Of a stretch of 64,000 bases of DNA, positions 17,997 to 27,152 are shown one piece after another. How positions within the stretch are numbered: the first letter of the stretch is position 1; each line of letters opens with the position of its first letter. A program made the position numbers and the translations under genes. This stretch comes from Hyphococcus sp. (GTDB taxonomy: Bacteria > Pseudomonadota > Alphaproteobacteria > Caulobacterales > Parvularculaceae), in contig JAJFFY010000046.1 in NCBI GenBank assembly GCA_021776415.1, forward strand, positions 1 through 64,000. Reading direction: 5' to 3'. The notes below the pieces were generated by a model. The model did not search any database, had not been told where the DNA came from, and was given only the letters and a program-made list of their open reading frames with translations.

Positions 17997-19117
17997 CACG
18001 CGCCTTCCTTCCGGCGCACGCCTTTGAAGCGGAAATCCGGGCCGCCTGAAACAATTTGCTGAAAGTGGAACCGGTCGGCCTCAGCGAGGCGGTCGACGCC
18101 GTCGCCGCCGAATGCCGCCTTGCCGCCGCCGAACAGTTTCGGCGCGATAAACATGTCGATCTCGTCGAGCAGGTCAGCATCAAAGAACCCGCCGAGAACT
18201 TCGCCGCCGCCTTCAACCAGAACGGAAATAATCTTGCGCTCATGCAATGCGCCAAGCAGCGCGTGGAGATCAGGACGGCCGGCGTCGTCAGCAGGCAGCA
18301 CCAGAACTTCAACGCCCATCTGTTTAAACGCCGCAAGCCGGGCGGCGGGCGCAGCGCCGGTGGTTGCGAGGAGGGCGCCTTTTCCGCTGCGCTCATAGAC
18401 CTTTGCGCCGGGCGCGGTGCGTGCTTTTGAATCCAGCACGACCCTTAAAGGGGCGCCGATCCCCCGGTCGGTTCGCGCCGTCAGTGTGGGGTCGTCGGCG
18501 AAGATCGTGCCGGCGCCGGCGATGATCGCCGCGGCCTCATAGCGCAGGCGATGTCCCGCCTCACGGCTTTTCTCGCCGGTAATCCACTGGCTCTCTCCGC
18601 CGGCAGTGGCGATGCGTCCATCCAGGGTCATCGCCGTCTTGCCGACAACGAAGGGGCGCTTGTTGGTAATAAAGTGCAGCCAGGCGCGATTGACATGGCG
18701 GGCGACATCTTCGCCGACCCCGCCGCGCACTTTAATGCCTGCCTCGCGCAGCCGCTCGGCGCCGCCAGCGGCGAGGGGGTTGGGGTCGCCCAACGCATAG
18801 ATCACTTCGCCAACGCCCGCCTCGATCAGCGCCTCGGCGCAGGGCCCGGTATTTCCATGATGGTTGCAAGGCTCAAGCGTCACATAAGCGATCGCGCCGC
18901 GGGCTTTGTCGCCGGCGGCCTCAAGGGCGCTGACTTCCGCATGGGGTGTGCCGGGGCCTTGGTGCCAGCCCTCGCCGACAATCTCGTCGCCGTCGCGGAC
19001 AATCACGCAGCCGACCATGGGGTTCGGCGAGACCAGCCCCATGCCCCGCAGAGCGAGGGCAATCGCCCGGTCCATATGCCGGTCGTGAAGCGCATCTATT
19101 TTCTGGGCGTCGCCCAT
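17996..19117 (-). CDS. ribD: Bifunctional riboflavin deaminase-reductase
   Basis: 373 residues from the ATG at 19117. The N-terminal deaminase domain has zinc ligands in HAEVSAL and EPCNHHGNTGPC; the C-terminal half is the NADPH-dependent reductase (GKTAMTLDGRIAT, SLDG-like core, LVEGGGEVLGGF). It acts on the pyrimidine made by GTP cyclohydrolase II, an enzyme not seen in this window. A longer frame with TTG at 19156 would run through the terminator hairpin and is not credible. The start codon directly follows the terminator T run; see the leader entries. Confidence 0.96.
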   Translation of the reverse strand: MGDAQKIDALHDRHMDRAIALALRGMGLVSPNPMVGCVIVRDGDEIVGEGWHQGPGTPHAEVSALEAAGDKARGAIAYVTLEPCNHHGNTGPCAEALIEAGVGEVIYALGDPNPLAAGGAERLREAGIKVRGGVGEDVARHVNRAWLHFITNKRPFVVGKTAMTLDGRIATAGGESQWITGEKSREAGHRLRYEAAAIIAGAGTIFADDPTLTARTDRGIGAPLRVVLDSKARTAPGAKVYERSGKGALLATTGAAPAARLAAFKQMGVEVLVLPADDAGRPDLHALLGALHERKIISVLVEGGGEVLGGFFDADLLDEIDMFIAPKLFGGGKAAFGGDGVDRLAEADRFHFQQIVSGGPDFRFKGVRRKEGA

Positions 19118-19152
19118 AAAAAAGCCCCGTGGCCAAAATCGGTTACGGGGCG
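19118..19152 (-). terminator. Riboswitch-controlled terminator abutting the ribD start codon
   Basis: On the minus strand GCCCCGT (19151-19145) pairs with ACGGGGC (19130-19124), followed by six T (19123-19118) and then at once the ribD ATG. The GGGG in the 3' arm is also the only plausible ribosome-binding site, six to seven bases from the ATG, so the same hairpin could block both transcription and translation. The 5' arm with its flanking C (CGCCCCG, 19152-19146) is exactly complementary to CGGGGCG (19366-19360) in the 5' strand of the aptamer. Confidence 0.8.
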
Positions 19153-19235
19153 TCAAAACAGGGCTTTAAAAGCCGGACGCCGGACGCAAAAATGCGCACG
19201 TCGTCAGGTTCTCAAAACCTGCCTCGAACCTTCTA

Positions 19236-19369
19236 CCATCCGGACTATGACCGTCGGCTCTGGGCTCTCACCAGTATCTGCTTTGCCGCCCATTGGGCGC
19301 CGCCGCTCGCGGGCTCGTCAGGAAGCTTCCTGCATTACCGCCGGTGGGGACTTTCACCCCGCCCCGAAG
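19236..19369 (-). promoter_or_regulatory. FMN riboswitch (RFN element)
   Basis: The minus-strand leader shows the conserved RFN blocks in order: GGCGGGGTGAAAGTCCCC, ACCGGCGGTAATGCAGG, AGCCCGCGAGC, then GAGCCGACGGTCATAGTCC and GGATGG. This aptamer binds FMN and normally turns off riboflavin genes, here the ribD-ribE-ribB-ribH-folE operon. About 85 bases of expression platform separate it from the terminator hairpin. Confidence 0.95.
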
Positions 19370-19523
19370 ATTCAATATGTGTAATATAGCCCTCGTATAG
19401 GGCTACTGCAAGGAGGAGCTGCAGAAGTCGGTCTCGGCTTGAGAACTGGGCGGCCGCTATTCGCCAAAAGGCGACTTTGCTCAGGAATCCGCGAGCGACC
19501 GTTTTGGGGCGTTTTAGGACTCT

Positions 19524-19584
19524 CAACTTGGACTGAGATTGCTCAGAAGTGGCGATTAGCCTAATCGACGACAAGTCTAAGTTG
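19524..19584. promoter_or_regulatory. Nested inverted repeats upstream of the WG-repeat gene
   Basis: Outer arms CAACTTGGACT (19524-19534) and AGTCTAAGTTG (19574-19584) match at 10 of 11 positions. Between them is a perfect dyad CGATTAG-C-CTAATCG (19553-19567). The block ends about 35 bases before the next start codon, so it could be an operator, or the outer arms could form an RNA hairpin. Confidence 0.4.
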
Positions 19585-19616
19585 TCAAAACCTAGATATC
19601 TGCATAGGCTTGGACT

Positions 19617-21482
19617 ATGAGATTAATAGCCTTTACCCAAATAGTTGCGTTGGTGTTCATCGCCTGTCCTGTGACTTACGCGGATGAACAACCCACATTA
19701 TTACGCCGGTGTGGCCAAACAGCTTTTGATTTGTGCGGCTATGTTGATGCTGAAATTTGGAAAAAAGAGAGTCGGACCGTTTTCGTTATAGAGCCTAAAT
19801 TCGAGGTCGCGAGAAAGTTTTCAGAAGGGCTAGCGGCTGTTCGGATTGAAGGAAAATTTGGATATATTGACCCTTTTGACGAAATTGTCATCGAACCTCA
19901 ATTTGACCAAGCTGGAGAGTTTGATCAGGGCCTGGCGGTGGCTGGTGATGAGGGTGCGTTTGGGATAATTAACCGATCCGGGGATTATGTTGTTGAGCCG
20001 TCATTTGCACAGGCCTTAATATTCAGTGACCAGATAATTTTGGGTACACCTGCTGAAAACTCAGAACGAGCTTGGTCAAGCCCTTATAATTATTCCATTC
20101 GTGATGCTGGGATGTATCATGTTACGGACGGATGGATAACTGAGCAAAAGTACCACTTTGAGCGCTTTGACTCTGCAAAAAGAGAGCTGATCTGGGCGCA
20201 GGTTCCAGGCGGCAAACTGGGTACGTTTGACGATTTGTATGGCCTAATGCGAGTGGATGGAAGCTGGCTAATTGAACCACTATATAGCTATGCCATTGAG
20301 CTTAAAAACAACCGTGCGCCCGTTCGAAAAATAATAGACGGCAAAACAGTTTCAGGCGCGATTGACGGCAAGGGCGCCGAAGTAATTCCCTTTGTTTTTG
20401 ACTATTTGACCCATTGGGACGACGGTTTTTTGTTGGTGGGAGAGGGCGACTACGCCAATCGAAAATTTGGACTTATTAATCAGGATGGGGAGCTTTTGGC
20501 CGGCCGCTATTTTGACGAGATTGAACGCCCTGACCGTCTGTTTGGCCCAGATCACCCGGAGCAAAACTTTTTTTCGGTCAAAGATGATGGCGAGTGGAAA
20601 TCCCTTTTCAAAGACGGAACTCTATTGGCGGATCAACGAGTTGGAACAGTTTTTTTGGAATGTGATCAATTTCAAATCCTTTATGGGGTTAAGGGGTATG
20701 ATCTGAAGCCAAAGGACTTGGCTTTGCCAACGGTTTGGTTTGACGAACCCCTATTCTCATTCACGGGTCAAAAATGTGATCCGCCGCCGACGCTTGTTCG
20801 AGGGGACACCTATGCAGCGATTTTAGAAAACGGCGCCGTGTTTGGCGGGTTCTTCGAAAACAGCCGAGGCTTTTTCGGAACTCACCGTTGGGTAAGCGTT
20901 GATGACAAATGGGGTTTGGTGGACGCAAGTGGTGAATTTGCTATCGCGCCTGTCTACGATTCAATTGGCAATGAAAAGGGATACAAGACTGATCAAAAAC
21001 TTCCATCTGCCAAGGCCGATACAACCTATAAAGTCAGTATCGATGATGAGGTCTACCGTCTTCGTTTTTTAGAGGGCGCTTATAAGCAAGAGCCCTATAC
21101 CGAGCCCAAGGAGGAACGGAGCCAGACGCTGAACTGTAGAGGGGGGCTTAAACGAAAATCCAAAGATGGATTATGGGGAATAGTTGACAAAAATGGTGAC
21201 GACCTAATCCCGCCAAAATATAGGGCCATTAGCTGTTTCAGTAGCGGTTTAGCATGGGCGCCAGATGATGCGCGGCGCAAATGGTGCCCTATTGACCGTT
21301 ATGGCAAGCTTAGATCAGCGCCAGCCTGTTCTGACTCTTATTACCCAATATTGATGTCTCATCACGGTCCGGAAAAATTTCATGAAGACCCATATGAGAG
21401 CAATGTACTCTGGATGAGAGCGTGGCTCGATTACGGCGAAGGGCGTCGCGATCAGAAGCCCAAATTCGTGCCTTGGCAATAA
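19617..21482 (+). CDS. Secreted WG-repeat protein
   Basis: 621 residues with a signal peptide (MRLIAFTQIVALVFIACPVTYA). The rest is built of WG/KWG-type repeats of about 30-50 residues, such as KFGYIDPFDEIVIEPQFD (about 82), GAFGIINRSGDYVVEPSF, KFGLINQDGELL, KWGLVDASGEFAIAPVYD and LWGIVDKNGDDLIPPKY, which form beta-rich repeat domains. Family members are often exported and of unknown role. Several cysteines suggest disulfides. The sequence is visibly AT-richer and less codon-biased than its neighbours, which could mean relaxed constraint or transfer. The start lacks a clear ribosome-binding site. Confidence 0.85.
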   Translation: MRLIAFTQIVALVFIACPVTYADEQPTLLRRCGQTAFDLCGYVDAEIWKKESRTVFVIEPKFEVARKFSEGLAAVRIEGKFGYIDPFDEIVIEPQFDQAGEFDQGLAVAGDEGAFGIINRSGDYVVEPSFAQALIFSDQIILGTPAENSERAWSSPYNYSIRDAGMYHVTDGWITEQKYHFERFDSAKRELIWAQVPGGKLGTFDDLYGLMRVDGSWLIEPLYSYAIELKNNRAPVRKIIDGKTVSGAIDGKGAEVIPFVFDYLTHWDDGFLLVGEGDYANRKFGLINQDGELLAGRYFDEIERPDRLFGPDHPEQNFFSVKDDGEWKSLFKDGTLLADQRVGTVFLECDQFQILYGVKGYDLKPKDLALPTVWFDEPLFSFTGQKCDPPPTLVRGDTYAAILENGAVFGGFFENSRGFFGTHRWVSVDDKWGLVDASGEFAIAPVYDSIGNEKGYKTDQKLPSAKADTTYKVSIDDEVYRLRFLEGAYKQEPYTEPKEERSQTLNCRGGLKRKSKDGLWGIVDKNGDDLIPPKYRAISCFSSGLAWAPDDARRKWCPIDRYGKLRSAPACSDSYYPILMSHHGPEKFHEDPYESNVLWMRAWLDYGEGRRDQKPKFVPWQ

Positions 21483-21872
21483 GTCCAGTAGGGCGCTCGC
21501 TTTCATCATGCCCATGCTTCGCTGCCGGGAGCAGACCAAGCGCGAGCACCCTTCTTTGGGTGTTTTAAGTGGTTGACGACGTCAAAAATGCCGCCGGAAT
21601 CCGACATTGAAATCCGGGTCCGCTAAGGGCCAATAACTGCAGCAGGGCCATACACTGAGTTGCTCAGCCGGTTACTGGCGATCCGCTGCGAAACGTCAAA
21701 CTACCCCCATACGCGACAAACCGAGCAAAATCCGCGTCAAAGCGATGAATTGCGTCATGTTCGCGCTTGCAACTTCGCCCCGGTCTCCGCACCATGCGCG
21801 AAATTTATGTGGGTTGCGGGGCCTTTTTGGCGTCGCCGGGGTATTCATTTTTGAAATAGAAGGAGCCGCCTC
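21483..21872 (+). other. 390-base region without a gene
   Basis: I see no credible gene. It contains a weak terminator for the WG gene (21547-21566) and the dyad TTGAC-GAC-GTCAA at 21573-21585. GAAGGAG, the ribosome-binding site of the next gene, lies at its end. An open frame at 21660-21854 has no support. Confidence 0.6.
21547..21566 (+). terminator. Weak terminator after the WG-repeat gene
   Basis: CACCC (21547-21551) and GGGTG (21558-21562) with a six-base loop, then TTTT. The stem is short, so termination may be inefficient. Confidence 0.45.
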
Positions 21873-24122
21873 ATGCGGATCAAACTTATTGTCTCAACAC
21901 TCGCCATCATGACTGCGCTTTCCGCCTGCGGGAAAGAGGATGCCACCACCAAGGTTGGCGAAGGACAGGAAACGACGCAGGAAACCGTCGATGAAAATAT
22001 CGATCTGTTTGCCGGTCTCGATGCTGCGGTAGCGTCGAGTGACGAAGGCAATAAATTATTGTCCGCCTATGACGGGCCTTATGGCGGTGTGCCGCATTTC
22101 GATGAGATGGACCTTGCTGGCGTGAAGGCGGCGCTGGAAGCGGGGATGGCGCGCAACCTCGCTGAAGTTGACGCCATCGCCAACAACCCGGATGCGCCGA
22201 GCTTTGCCAACACCATTATTCCGCTGGAGAAAACTGGCCAGGAACTCGGCAATGTGTTCACCTATTGGGGCATCTGGTCGGCAAACATGTCGTCGCCCGA
22301 GTTCCGCGAAATCCAACAGGAAATGGCGCCGAAGCTGTCGGAATTCTTTTCTAAAATTACCCAAAATGACAAGCTGTTTGCGCGCGTGCGTGCGATCTAC
22401 GAAGGCGATGAGTACAAGTCTCTGGACGCCGCCAGGCAGCGCGTTGTGTGGTTGACCTATGACGGCTTCGCCTCCAATGGCGCCACCCTCGAAGGCGAGG
22501 CGAAAGAGCGCTATGCGGCGATAAACCAGCGCCTGGCCGAGCTGAGAACAAGCTTTTCCAATAACGTGCTTGCCGACGAGGAAGGCTATGTCACCTATAT
22601 TTCGGACGACCAGCTGAGCGGTTTGCCCGAGAGCTTTGTCAAAGCCGCGGCCGCGGCCGCGACCCAGCGCGAGCATGACGGCGAATACGCCATCACCAAC
22701 ACCCGCTCATCGATGGACCCGTTCCTGATCTATTCCGATGAGCGCGATCTGCGCGAGACGGTATGGCGGACCTATTATAACCGCGGCGACAATGGCGACG
22801 AGCACGACAACAACGCCATCATCGCCGAGACGCTTCAGCTTCGCGACGAGCGGGTTAAACTTCTCGGTTACGGAAATTATGCCGAATGGCGGCTTCAGAA
22901 CCGCATGGCGAAAACCCCAAAGCGGGCGCTTGACCTGATGGAAGCGGTCTGGCCGGCAGCGCTTGCCCGCGTTGAGGAAGAAGTCGCCGAGATGCAGGCG
23001 ATTGTAGACGCCGATGGCGGCGATTTTGAAATCGCGCCATGGGATTATCGCTATTACATGGAGAAAGTCCGCCAGGCGAAATATGATCTGAACTCGGACG
23101 AAGTGAAGCAATATCTGCAACTCGGCAAGCTGCGTGAGGCGATGTTCTTTGTCGCCGGCGAATTGTTCAACTTTGAATTCGCATCGGTCCCCGAAGGCTC
23201 CGTGCCGGTGTGGCATGAAGATGTCGGCGTCTGGGAAGTCACCGACAAGACCACCGGTGATCATATCGGCCTGTGGTATCTTGATCCCTTTTCCCGCCCC
23301 GGCAAACGCTCCGGCGCCTGGATGACCGGCTATCGCGCCCATGACACGCTGGGCGGCGTTGAAAAACACCCGCTGGTCTCCAACAATTCCAACTTTATCA
23401 AAGGCGCGCCGGGCGAGCCGGTGCTGATCTCGTGGGATGATGCGGGGACCTATTTCCATGAATTCGGCCATGCCTTGCACGGCCTGTCGTCGAATGTTGA
23501 TTATCCGACGCTGAACAGCGGCGTGCGCGACTACACCGAATTCCAGTCGCAATTATTGGAGCGCTGGTTGACGACCGACAAAGTCATCGACAACTATCTC
23601 GTTCATTATCAGACCGGCGAGCCGATCCCCGCTGAGCTGGTTGCGAAAATCAAAGCCGCTGCGACTTTCAATCAGGGCTTTTCGACAACCGAATATCTCG
23701 CCTCGGCGCTGGTCGATATGCGCTATCACACGGTCGATCCGACCGGCATTGATCCCGATGCGTTTGAACGGGCGACGCTGGCCGATCTTGGCATGCCGGA
23801 CGAAATCGTCATGCGTCACCGCTCCCCGCATTTTGGCCACATCTTTTCCGGCGAAGGATATTCCGCCGGTTACTACGGCTATATGTGGGCGGATGTTTTG
23901 ACGGCCGATGCGGCGGAAGCCTTTGCTGAGGCGCCGGGCGGGTTTTACGACGAGGATGTTGCGGCAAGTTTGGTCGAACACCTGTTCGCTTCGCGCAACT
24001 CCGTTGACCCGGCCGACGCATACCGTGCGTTCCGCGGCCGCGACGCCAAGATCGAAGCGCTGATGCGCGATAGGGGTTTTCCGGTTCCGGGTGCTGATGC
24101 TGACGACAGCACGGTTGATTAA
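21873..24122 (+). CDS. M3-family metallopeptidase lipoprotein (peptidyl-dipeptidase Dcp-like)
   Basis: 749 residues. The start MRIKLIVSTLAIMTALSAC is a lipoprotein signal peptide with lipobox LSAC, so the enzyme should sit in the periplasm on a lipid anchor. The zinc site HEFGHALHGL is at about residue 529, with the further ligand region downstream, and SGEGYSAGYYGYMWADVLTADAAEAF near residue 655 is typical of the Dcp subgroup. It should cut dipeptides from peptide C-termini. GAAGGAG precedes the ATG. It is convergent with the msrA gene. Confidence 0.92.
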   Translation: MRIKLIVSTLAIMTALSACGKEDATTKVGEGQETTQETVDENIDLFAGLDAAVASSDEGNKLLSAYDGPYGGVPHFDEMDLAGVKAALEAGMARNLAEVDAIANNPDAPSFANTIIPLEKTGQELGNVFTYWGIWSANMSSPEFREIQQEMAPKLSEFFSKITQNDKLFARVRAIYEGDEYKSLDAARQRVVWLTYDGFASNGATLEGEAKERYAAINQRLAELRTSFSNNVLADEEGYVTYISDDQLSGLPESFVKAAAAAATQREHDGEYAITNTRSSMDPFLIYSDERDLRETVWRTYYNRGDNGDEHDNNAIIAETLQLRDERVKLLGYGNYAEWRLQNRMAKTPKRALDLMEAVWPAALARVEEEVAEMQAIVDADGGDFEIAPWDYRYYMEKVRQAKYDLNSDEVKQYLQLGKLREAMFFVAGELFNFEFASVPEGSVPVWHEDVGVWEVTDKTTGDHIGLWYLDPFSRPGKRSGAWMTGYRAHDTLGGVEKHPLVSNNSNFIKGAPGEPVLISWDDAGTYFHEFGHALHGLSSNVDYPTLNSGVRDYTEFQSQLLERWLTTDKVIDNYLVHYQTGEPIPAELVAKIKAAATFNQGFSTTEYLASALVDMRYHTVDPTGIDPDAFERATLADLGMPDEIVMRHRSPHFGHIFSGEGYSAGYYGYMWADVLTADAAEAFAEAPGGFYDEDVAASLVEHLFASRNSVDPADAYRAFRGRDAKIEALMRDRGFPVPGADADDSTVD

Positions 24123-24141
24123 GACCGGTTGGTTTGAGTGT

Positions 24142-24176
24142 GGCGATCCTTCGCGACGGCTTCGCGAAGGATTGCC
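24142..24176. repeat. Long hairpin, member of a dispersed palindrome family
   Basis: GGCGATCCTTCGCGA (24142-24156) pairs with TCGCGAAGGATTGCC (24162-24176) round a five-base loop, one G-T wobble in 15 pairs. It lies between the convergent M3 peptidase and msrA genes. The core CCTTCGCGA is shared with the inverted pair at 62032-62155. Confidence 0.7.
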
Positions 24177-24196
24177 GCAAGCGCTAACAATCAAAT

Positions 24197-24811
24197 CTAT
24201 TTCTTATGCTTGCCCCAGACCGCTTTGACGCGTCGGTCGCGGCCGCAGCTTGTGCGGTAATAGCGGTAGCGCAGTTTATTTTTCTTGTAATAATCCTGGT
24301 GATACCCCTCAGCGATCCAGAACTTGTCTAAGGCGCGCACCGGCGTAACAATCGGTTTGCCAAGCTCTGCTTCAGCGGCATTGATGGCCGCCTCGGCGTC
24401 TTTGCGCTGGTCTTCGCTGTTATAAAAAATCGCCGTCGTATAGGCATGACCACGGTCGCAAAACTGCCCGCCATCATCGAGCACATCGATATGGCGCAGA
24501 AAATAATCGGTCAGTTCGCGATAGGAAATGACATCGGGATCGTACGGCGCCTCGACGACTTCAATATGGCCTTCGTGATTGCCATAGGTCGGGTTTTGTA
24601 GATCACCGCCGCTATAGCCCGAGACGACATCGCCGACGCCGTCGAGCTTTTCAAGGTCGGCTTCAACGCACCAGAAACACCCGCCGGCAAACACTGCCGT
24701 CTCGCGATAGTTGACGTCCGCGTCGCCATCCTCGGCGATGGCGGTTGGCGCGGCGACAAAGGCTGCGCAAAGCAGTCCCAGCCCGGCGCGTGCGAGGTTC
24801 AACACTCTCAT
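24197..24811 (-). CDS. msrA: Exported peptide-methionine (S)-S-oxide reductase
   Basis: 204 residues. A signal peptide (MRVLNLARAGLGLLCAAFVAAPTAIA) precedes the MsrA domain, with catalytic GGCFWCVEADLEKL at about residue 42 and the conserved GHAYTTAIFYNSEDQR block. It reduces methionine-S-sulfoxide in proteins. Most MsrA are cytoplasmic, so the export signal points to periplasmic repair. The C-terminus contains an extra cysteine (TSCGRDRRVKAVWGKHKK), a possible recycling residue. MsrB is not nearby. Confidence 0.93.
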   Translation of the reverse strand: MRVLNLARAGLGLLCAAFVAAPTAIAEDGDADVNYRETAVFAGGCFWCVEADLEKLDGVGDVVSGYSGGDLQNPTYGNHEGHIEVVEAPYDPDVISYRELTDYFLRHIDVLDDGGQFCDRGHAYTTAIFYNSEDQRKDAEAAINAAEAELGKPIVTPVRALDKFWIAEGYHQDYYKKNKLRYRYYRTSCGRDRRVKAVWGKHKK

Positions 24812-25025
24812 ATGGGCGCTCCTTGTTTGGCCATAACGTAGTCAACTGCGCGGAGACTACCACAATCATTCCGCGCCGCTCACCCAATTGTTACGAATGT
24901 TGTAGCGTGGTCGTAAGTCGCCTGCAGCTGTGAAAGAAACCATCATTGGCCTTTATTAATTCCGCGAAACCGCATTAATGAACCCAGTGATGACAGGCTT
25001 TAACGCCAACAGGAATGATAGTCAG

Positions 25026-27152
25026 ATGACCAAGCCAGCCCCTTTCTCCGGCGCCGCAAAGCCGCCTCGGACGGCCAAAAATCCGGTCGAAACCATCCAG
25101 CATGAAATTGCGCGCAGTGATAATTACGCCTGGCTTCGCGACGATAACTGGCAGGAGGTGTTGCGTGATCCGTCGGTGCTCGGCGCTGATATTCGCAGCG
25201 CCCTGGAAGCAGAAAACACCTATTACGAGGAACTGACCGGCGACCTTGAGGGTTTGCGGAAAAAACTATTCGCGGAAATGCGCGGGCGCATCAAGGAAGA
25301 TGACGCATCGGTTCCCGCCAGGGATGGCGACTGGAAGTACTGGACAAAATACCGCGAGGGCGGCGAATATCCGATCTTTGTGCGTGCACCGGCAACTGGC
25401 GGAGGCGAACAGGTTTTGTTCGACGGCGACAAAGAGGGCGAGGGCGCCAAGTTCTTTGATATTGGCGCCGTCTCACACAGCCCGGACCATCGTTTGGCCG
25501 CGGTCGCCGTCGATAATCTGGGCTCGGAATATTATACCATCCGGGTTCACAATATAGCCACCGGCGAGGCCCTCCCGGAGACTGTAGAAAACGCTGATGG
25601 CGGCGGCGCGGTGTGGACGGCGGATGCAGCTGGGTTTTATTATGTGGAGCGCGACGACAAGCAGCGCCCCAAACGGGTAAAGCTCCACCTTCTGGGAACC
25701 GATCCGGCGAGCGACGCCATCGCTTATGAAGAGCCTGATGACGGCTTTTTTCTCGACATTTCCAAAAGCCAGAGCGGCGCCTATATTTTCATCCGTTCAG
25801 CCAGCCACACCACCAGCGAGGTGCGCTTTATCCCGGCAGACGACAGCGCCGCCGCGCCGGTGCTGGTTGAGCCGCGCCGGCATGATGTGGAATATTCGAT
25901 CGAACATCACGGTGATGAGTTTTATATATTGACCAATGCCGATGGGGCGGTGGATTTTAAAATTACCCGCGCGCCGGTTGCTGCGCCGGGCAAGGAGAAT
26001 TGGGTCGACTGGATCGCCCACCGCGCCGGCGCTTATATCTCAACATTTGTACCCTATAAAGACTATATTGTTCGCCTTGAGCGCGCCAATGCGCTGCCGC
26101 GCATCGTTATCTCGACCTATGACGGCGAGGAGCACGAAATAACATTTGACGGCGCCGCTTATAGTTTGGGGCTCAGTCCCGGGTATTTGTTCGACACTAC
26201 TGTCTTGCGGTTTATCTACGGCTCGCCGTCTACGCCGCGCCAAACATATGACTATGACATGGGCGCGCAAACGCGCACGCTATTGAAAACCCAACAAGTG
26301 CCGAGCGGACATGACCCATCGCTCTATGTTGTCGAGCGGGTCGATGCGCGTGCGAGCGATGGCGCTGAAATTCCGGTGATGGTGCTGCGGCTGAAAGCTA
26401 CGCCGAAGGACGGCTCTGCGCCGGTGTTGCTATACGGCTATGGCGCCTATGGCATGACCATCCCGGATAGTTTTTCAACCAATGTCCTGCCGCTGGTCGA
26501 TCGCGGGGTTATTTATGCGCTGGCGCATGTGCGCGGCGGGGCGGAGAAGGGCCGCCAATGGTATATTGACGGCAAGCGCGCCGCCAAGATGAACAGCTTT
26601 ACCGATTTCATCGCTTCGGCCGAAGCGCTGATTGCTGGCGGCTATACGTCCAGCAAAAATATCGTGATTTATGGCGGCAGCGCCGGCGGCTTGCTGGTCG
26701 GCGCGGGCGTCAATCTGCGTCCTGATCTTTTCGCCGGCGTTATCGGCGCGGTGCCGTTTGTCGATGTCCTGACCACAATTTCCGACGCCGATCTGCCGCT
26801 GACGCCGCCGGAATGGGACGAGTGGGGCAATCCGATCACCTCAAAAGAGCACTATGACTGGATTGCCGCCTATTCGCCTTATGACAATATTCAGGCGACG
26901 GACTATCCGCCGATCATGGCGACGGCGGGCCTGGCGGATTACCGTGTGACCTATTGGGAGCCAGCGAAATGGGTGGCGCGCCTTCGCGATGATGCACGCG
27001 GCGGCCCGTTTGTCCTGCGCACAAATATGGGCGCCGGCCATGGCGGCTCGGCCGCGCGCTTTGAACAGCTGGAAGAACGCGCGCATTTATACGCCTTTGC
27101 GCTGAAGGCGTTGGGCCGGGAGAATGTGGCGCCTGTGAAGCATAAGAAGTAG
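25026..27152 (+). CDS. S9-family oligopeptidase B-like serine peptidase
   Basis: 708 residues from the ATG at 25026 (an in-frame ATG at 24978 is less likely). The N-terminal half is a beta-propeller that gates access; the C-terminal alpha/beta hydrolase domain holds the nucleophile in YGGSAGGLLVGAGVNLRPDLF (about residue 550), and an acidic residue and a His near GAGHGGSAARFEQLEE. The TPPEWDEWGNP block is typical of protease II (PtrB), which cuts short peptides after Arg/Lys. No signal peptide, so probably cytoplasmic. Upstream is a 214-base divergent region shared with msrA. Confidence 0.9.
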   Translation: MTKPAPFSGAAKPPRTAKNPVETIQHEIARSDNYAWLRDDNWQEVLRDPSVLGADIRSALEAENTYYEELTGDLEGLRKKLFAEMRGRIKEDDASVPARDGDWKYWTKYREGGEYPIFVRAPATGGGEQVLFDGDKEGEGAKFFDIGAVSHSPDHRLAAVAVDNLGSEYYTIRVHNIATGEALPETVENADGGGAVWTADAAGFYYVERDDKQRPKRVKLHLLGTDPASDAIAYEEPDDGFFLDISKSQSGAYIFIRSASHTTSEVRFIPADDSAAAPVLVEPRRHDVEYSIEHHGDEFYILTNADGAVDFKITRAPVAAPGKENWVDWIAHRAGAYISTFVPYKDYIVRLERANALPRIVISTYDGEEHEITFDGAAYSLGLSPGYLFDTTVLRFIYGSPSTPRQTYDYDMGAQTRTLLKTQQVPSGHDPSLYVVERVDARASDGAEIPVMVLRLKATPKDGSAPVLLYGYGAYGMTIPDSFSTNVLPLVDRGVIYALAHVRGGAEKGRQWYIDGKRAAKMNSFTDFIASAEALIAGGYTSSKNIVIYGGSAGGLLVGAGVNLRPDLFAGVIGAVPFVDVLTTISDADLPLTPPEWDEWGNPITSKEHYDWIAAYSPYDNIQATDYPPIMATAGLADYRVTYWEPAKWVARLRDDARGGPFVLRTNMGAGHGGSAARFEQLEERAHLYAFALKALGRENVAPVKHKK

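Noticed and set aside
19118-19156. Longer ribD start
   Set aside because: The frame would be translated through the terminator hairpin; the ATG at 19117 fits the family start.
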